The translations under genes and the position numbers were made by a program. A DNA stretch of 64,000 nt from assembly GCA_013398295.1 (NCBI GenBank), contig VZSF01002046.1:1-64000 (forward strand). Reading direction: 5' to 3'. Numbering within the stretch: position 1 is the first letter of the stretch; each line of letters opens with the position of its first letter. The notes beneath the pieces were generated by a model that did no database searches, had not been told where the DNA came from, and saw only the letters and a program-made list of their open reading frames with translations. Positions 60,989 through 64,000 of the stretch are shown here, one piece after another. This stretch comes from Chionis minor (Eukaryota; Chordata; Aves; Charadriiformes; Chionididae).

Positions 60989-61695
60989 TGTCATGGTTTG
61001 GGCTGGATTGGCCCAAGCAAGCTGAGTGACAGATGTTCCGCAGGAGAGAGAGAAAAAGAGAGACTACGTTAGTAGAAACTAAACTACTTTAATGAAATAT
61101 AAAGAATAAAATATTAAAAAGAAAATAATGAATTATATACAAAACTGTATCAAGCTCCAGGATGACAATCACGTCACCAGCAGGCACTGGAGAAGTCCCA
61201 GACTGGACTTATCAATGGACGGGAACTGGATTCCAGATCTGGTTTCAGGAACACGCGGATTGGGATCAAAGGCAGACGAACAGACAGAGTCCTCCTCAGA
61301 CACTGGCCATTGAAGAAAAACAGTCTGACCCTTTGGTCCCTTAGCTTTTATACTGAGCATGAAGCAGATGGGATGGAATACCTTGTTTGGTCAGTTTTGG
61401 GTCACCTGTCCTGTCCACTCCTCCCCACAGGTGTGACCCCTCTACGCTTTTCTACTTCTGGCCCTCCAACGGGGCAAATAACAAAGTTAGCTGGCCTTGG
61501 TTGTTATAGCAATAAATATAAGCAAGAGCCTCTCTTCATACTGTGCCTTAGCATCAGCTATAAACATGGGTCTTCTCACTCTGAGAACGAACAGTTTTCT
61601 GCATGACATGCTCTTAATTTCAGCAGTTAGAAGAGGCCTAGTTAGAAAGTAGAGTTACTGACCAAATTGTTCCTGTTTTTCCTCAAACCAGGACA
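60989..61695 (-). repeat. Solo LTR of the ERVK-like family (707 bp)
   Basis: Aligns with the LTR at 669-1435 over its full length, with a few small deletions (for example inside the segment after the TATA box). Minus-strand start TGTCCTGG at 61695, end CATGACA at 60989. Flanks AAGGG and TAGGG are a possible imperfect target duplication. No internal retroviral sequence on either side, so it is a solo LTR left by LTR-LTR recombination. Confidence 0.88.
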
Positions 61696-62639
61696 TAGGG
61701 TGCTACCTCTACAGCCACCCTTGTGGTAAGAGATATCTTCTAATAATACGCTTACAAGAATTTCAATTCTGCATCCATTTTTTCCTAAAGTTTGTGATTT
61801 TTATCTTACAGAAAGATTTAAGTTGGCATATGACCACATTTTATAATATTGTTCAGAGACGAGGTTTTGACTCACATGTAGCAATGGTAGAGCACCTTGT
61901 TAGAATGAAATGACGATGTAAAAGATGCAAGCTTAAAACAAAAAGTACGATACAAGAGAGACTTTTCTCGATTCTTTCACTTTAAAAAGTAAGGCTTAGT
62001 AATTGTACTAGTACTTTACTAGTAGAAAAATACAAGAAACAGTATTTTTAAGTGATACAGATACCTGAAAGCAGTGTGAAAAAGACGTATCTAAAATATG
62101 TCCCCCGGGATGAGTCATGGCATTCCTTCACTCTAACTGATAAAATAATAATTATAGAACAGGAAGTGTTAGAAATTATATGTGAATATATATTTAAGCA
62201 AGATTTCTGGTTTTAAAAGCTCCAGAGAAGCAAGGTCTTCATCTGAGGTCAATTATGGCATCTTAAATCTCTATTGGGCTACACAGCCTAGCATATAAAA
62301 AGAACAGATAGAGATCCTCTAAAATAAGATATTTACTTGACTGTGGCATTTGAGTTTTTCCTGTAACAATTTCCTAGCTTATGCTTGTCACAGGGGAAAA
62401 ATAACTTAAACTTCAAACATTAACAGCTGTGTGTAGGGGTGAATGTCTGAAATCAAACCTTTGAACTATCAAGCAGAGCCTGCTGCTTAATAGCTGCAAA
62501 TGGTACAGGCTGCTCGTAAATTTTGAGAACACCAGGTCTACACAAAAGTGTCGTGTCCTGAATCCTCCTGTTGAGGACATGAGAAAGGGGAGGCTGCTCA
62601 CACATGGTGCTTCTGCATGCATATTATATAGGTTGAAAA
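61696..62639. other. No gene recognised
   Basis: AT-rich sequence, nothing assigned. Confidence 0.5.
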
Positions 62640-63080
62640 AATGGAGGGCTTCGTGTTCTGAAAAAAGAGCAGGTGGTGGAAGAGTTTCCTAAATGAAGTA
62701 GTTTTCATAACAAGAAGAGATCATGGAAGGACGGTGAAGATCCTGGGTGGAAGGAAGATCCTGGACATGGGGGAAGATCCTGAAGATCAGGCAGCTGCAT
62801 GGAGACAAATGCTGGAGGCCACCCAGGGACCTAGGCTGGTGATGCCGAAGAGAGGTGACTGCAAGTAATAGTGCAGCAGGAGCTGGCAGAACTTTGTGCC
62901 TGACCATTCTGGGCCACCAGTGCTGCTGGGAAGTCCAGACTTAGTGAGCTAGGGCAGAGTGAGCAAGTGAGTACTTGAGATCATTAAGTAGAATAAAACC
63001 TCAGTTCTTGTTGATTCTTAAATACATACCAGTATCCAGCTCCCCTATGGGTTGCGGTTTACTTCATCCCACCCATAACA
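62640..63080 (+). repeat. LTR of an ERVL-like element (left edge uncertain)
   Basis: Contains AATAAAA near 62992-62998 and ends in CATAACA at 63080, followed after four bases by a tRNA-Leu-type primer-binding site. GAAGATCCTG recurs three times near 62735-62795. The left edge was set at a TG near 62640. About 200 bases of possible leader follow, including a TG-rich run near 63155-63182. This family is not related in sequence to the other ERVL LTRs here. Confidence 0.6.
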
Positions 63081-63084
63081 TAAG

Positions 63085-63102
63085 TGATGTCAGAAGTGGG
63101 AT
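63085..63102 (+). other. Primer-binding site, tRNA-Leu type
   Basis: TGATGTCAGAAGTGGGAT differs at one base from the TGGTGTCAGAAGTGGGAT site typical of ERVL. Confidence 0.75.
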
Positions 63103-63299
63103 TGCATCAGTGAACCATGGTATAACAGCATCAGGGGATCTCTCCAGCAGTAGTGTGTGTGTCTGCATGTCTGTGTGTGTCTGTAGGTGGCAGGTGCACA
63201 GTTTACCAGCTTGTTGGGGTCTATCTAGCTTGGCAGGGAACCTCACTGGGGATTTAGTATTCTGGCAACTGTGATGCTTCCAAGGCAGTAAATGCAGTT

Positions 63300-63717
63300 G
63301 TTGGGCATTGAATTCAGTGCATTTCTCTGCATAGAAAGTGATGAAAAATGGATGCTGCTCTCTGAGATAATCAAAGCAAGCAAAGCAGAATGAAACTAGT
63401 CCTTCAATGTCATTCATATTAGTAAGCACATAAATATTTTAGTCTTCAGTTTCATTGATTTTATTTGGATCTGCATTCATTGTCGATTTCTCAGGAGGCA
63501 AGAGGATGCTACTTTTAGGTGAACAATTTAATTCTCAAAATAGGAAAACTGGGAGGTGGTCTTACTCTGAATTTATGCATGTGACTGAATTTTGCCAATT
63601 ACACACACATTTAAACATGGAAAGTAGTAACAGAGAGAATTTGAAGTGGTAGATGAAATTCAACAATATCCACATGTGGACTGAGTACAAATGACCTGGA
63701 TTTATTCAAGTATTAAG
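63300..63717. other. No gene recognised
   Basis: AT-rich sequence between the LTR leader and the purine tract. Confidence 0.45.
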
Positions 63718-63808
63718 TTAAAGAAAAAAAAAAAGAAGAAAGGAAGGAAGGAGCAAAGAAGAAAAGCAAGGCACAAAAGAAGAAAGGAGGAACAGAGGAA
63801 AGGTGAAG
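63718..63808. repeat. Purine-rich tract of about 90 bases
   Basis: An A run is followed by GAA- and GGAA-type sequence almost free of pyrimidines on the plus strand. Such tracts can form triplex DNA. Confidence 0.8.
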
Positions 63809-64000
63809 AATAGGTCACATCGAAGAACATGTGAGGAAGTTAGTGCAAGATAGGTCTGTTTTCTTAAATTAGACAACAAATACATCCAGAAGGGTTTCAT
63901 GAGACATAATTCCTTTAAGTCCTATAAAAATGAGATGTGCAAGTACACTTCTGCTCTGTGGCTTAACACGTTTTCTCTGTATTCAGGGAAGCATAAGCCT

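Noticed and set aside
63064..63429. 121-codon minus-strand frame
   Set aside because: Antisense to the LTR leader region and a TG-rich simple repeat.

Overview
The window looks like bird nuclear DNA. It is AT-rich and gene-poor, and almost everything recognisable is a CR1 LINE (at least ten pieces, several with the typical CR1 3' end) or an avian-type endogenous retrovirus. No CRISPR array, rRNA, convincing tRNA or bacterial operon structure was seen. No host protein-coding gene could be supported; two weak exon-like signals (near 8.65 kb and 20.8 kb) are listed only as candidates. Species and chromosome cannot be read from the sequence. The density of LTRs and the near-identical repeat copies would suit a repeat-rich sex-chromosome or pericentromeric region, but that is inference.

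Layout. 0-1.4 kb: the 5' end of a class II (ERVK/betaretrovirus-like) provirus on the minus strand, with LTR, tRNA-Lys-type primer-binding site, leader and an open reading frame of at least 184 codons that runs off the left edge. 4.5-6.0 kb: a GC-rich pentamer repeat, a TATA-like block and a separate plus-strand LTR. 14.8-18.3 kb: a long but broken CR1 (endonuclease plus parts of reverse transcriptase) containing an exact 702-bp tandem duplication with an N at the junction. 18.6 kb, 22.7 kb and 31.75 kb: smaller CR1 pieces. 21.1-21.9 kb: an LTR-like block ending in three tandem ~35-bp units. 34.5-35.8 kb: a second large CR1 remnant. 36.4-37.7 kb: the 3' part of an ERVL provirus on the minus strand. 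39.4-40.5 kb: a composite of CR1 and LTR that recurs inverted at 53.1-54.2 kb. 40.8 and 41.2 kb: CR1 remnants. 44.8-45.5 kb: a minus-strand CR1 with a 148-codon frame. 53.7-56.6 kb: an ERVL provirus with two LTRs, RNase H and integrase remnants, gag and most of reverse transcriptase missing. 61.0-61.7 kb: a solo LTR of the same family as the left-edge provirus. 62.6-63.1 kb: an LTR followed by a tRNA-Leu-type primer-binding site.

The most notable structure is not a gene. Three pairs of repeat copies are far more alike than their surroundings: an exact 702-bp tandem duplication in a CR1, an exact 511-bp block shared by two CR1 copies that are clearly diverged on both sides of it, and a 1,075-bp inverted repeat with three mismatches and a 12.6-kb spacer. 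Either this region has had recent gene conversion or duplication among its repeats, or the assembly is wrong in one or more places. The N at the tandem junction points to an assembly problem at least there.
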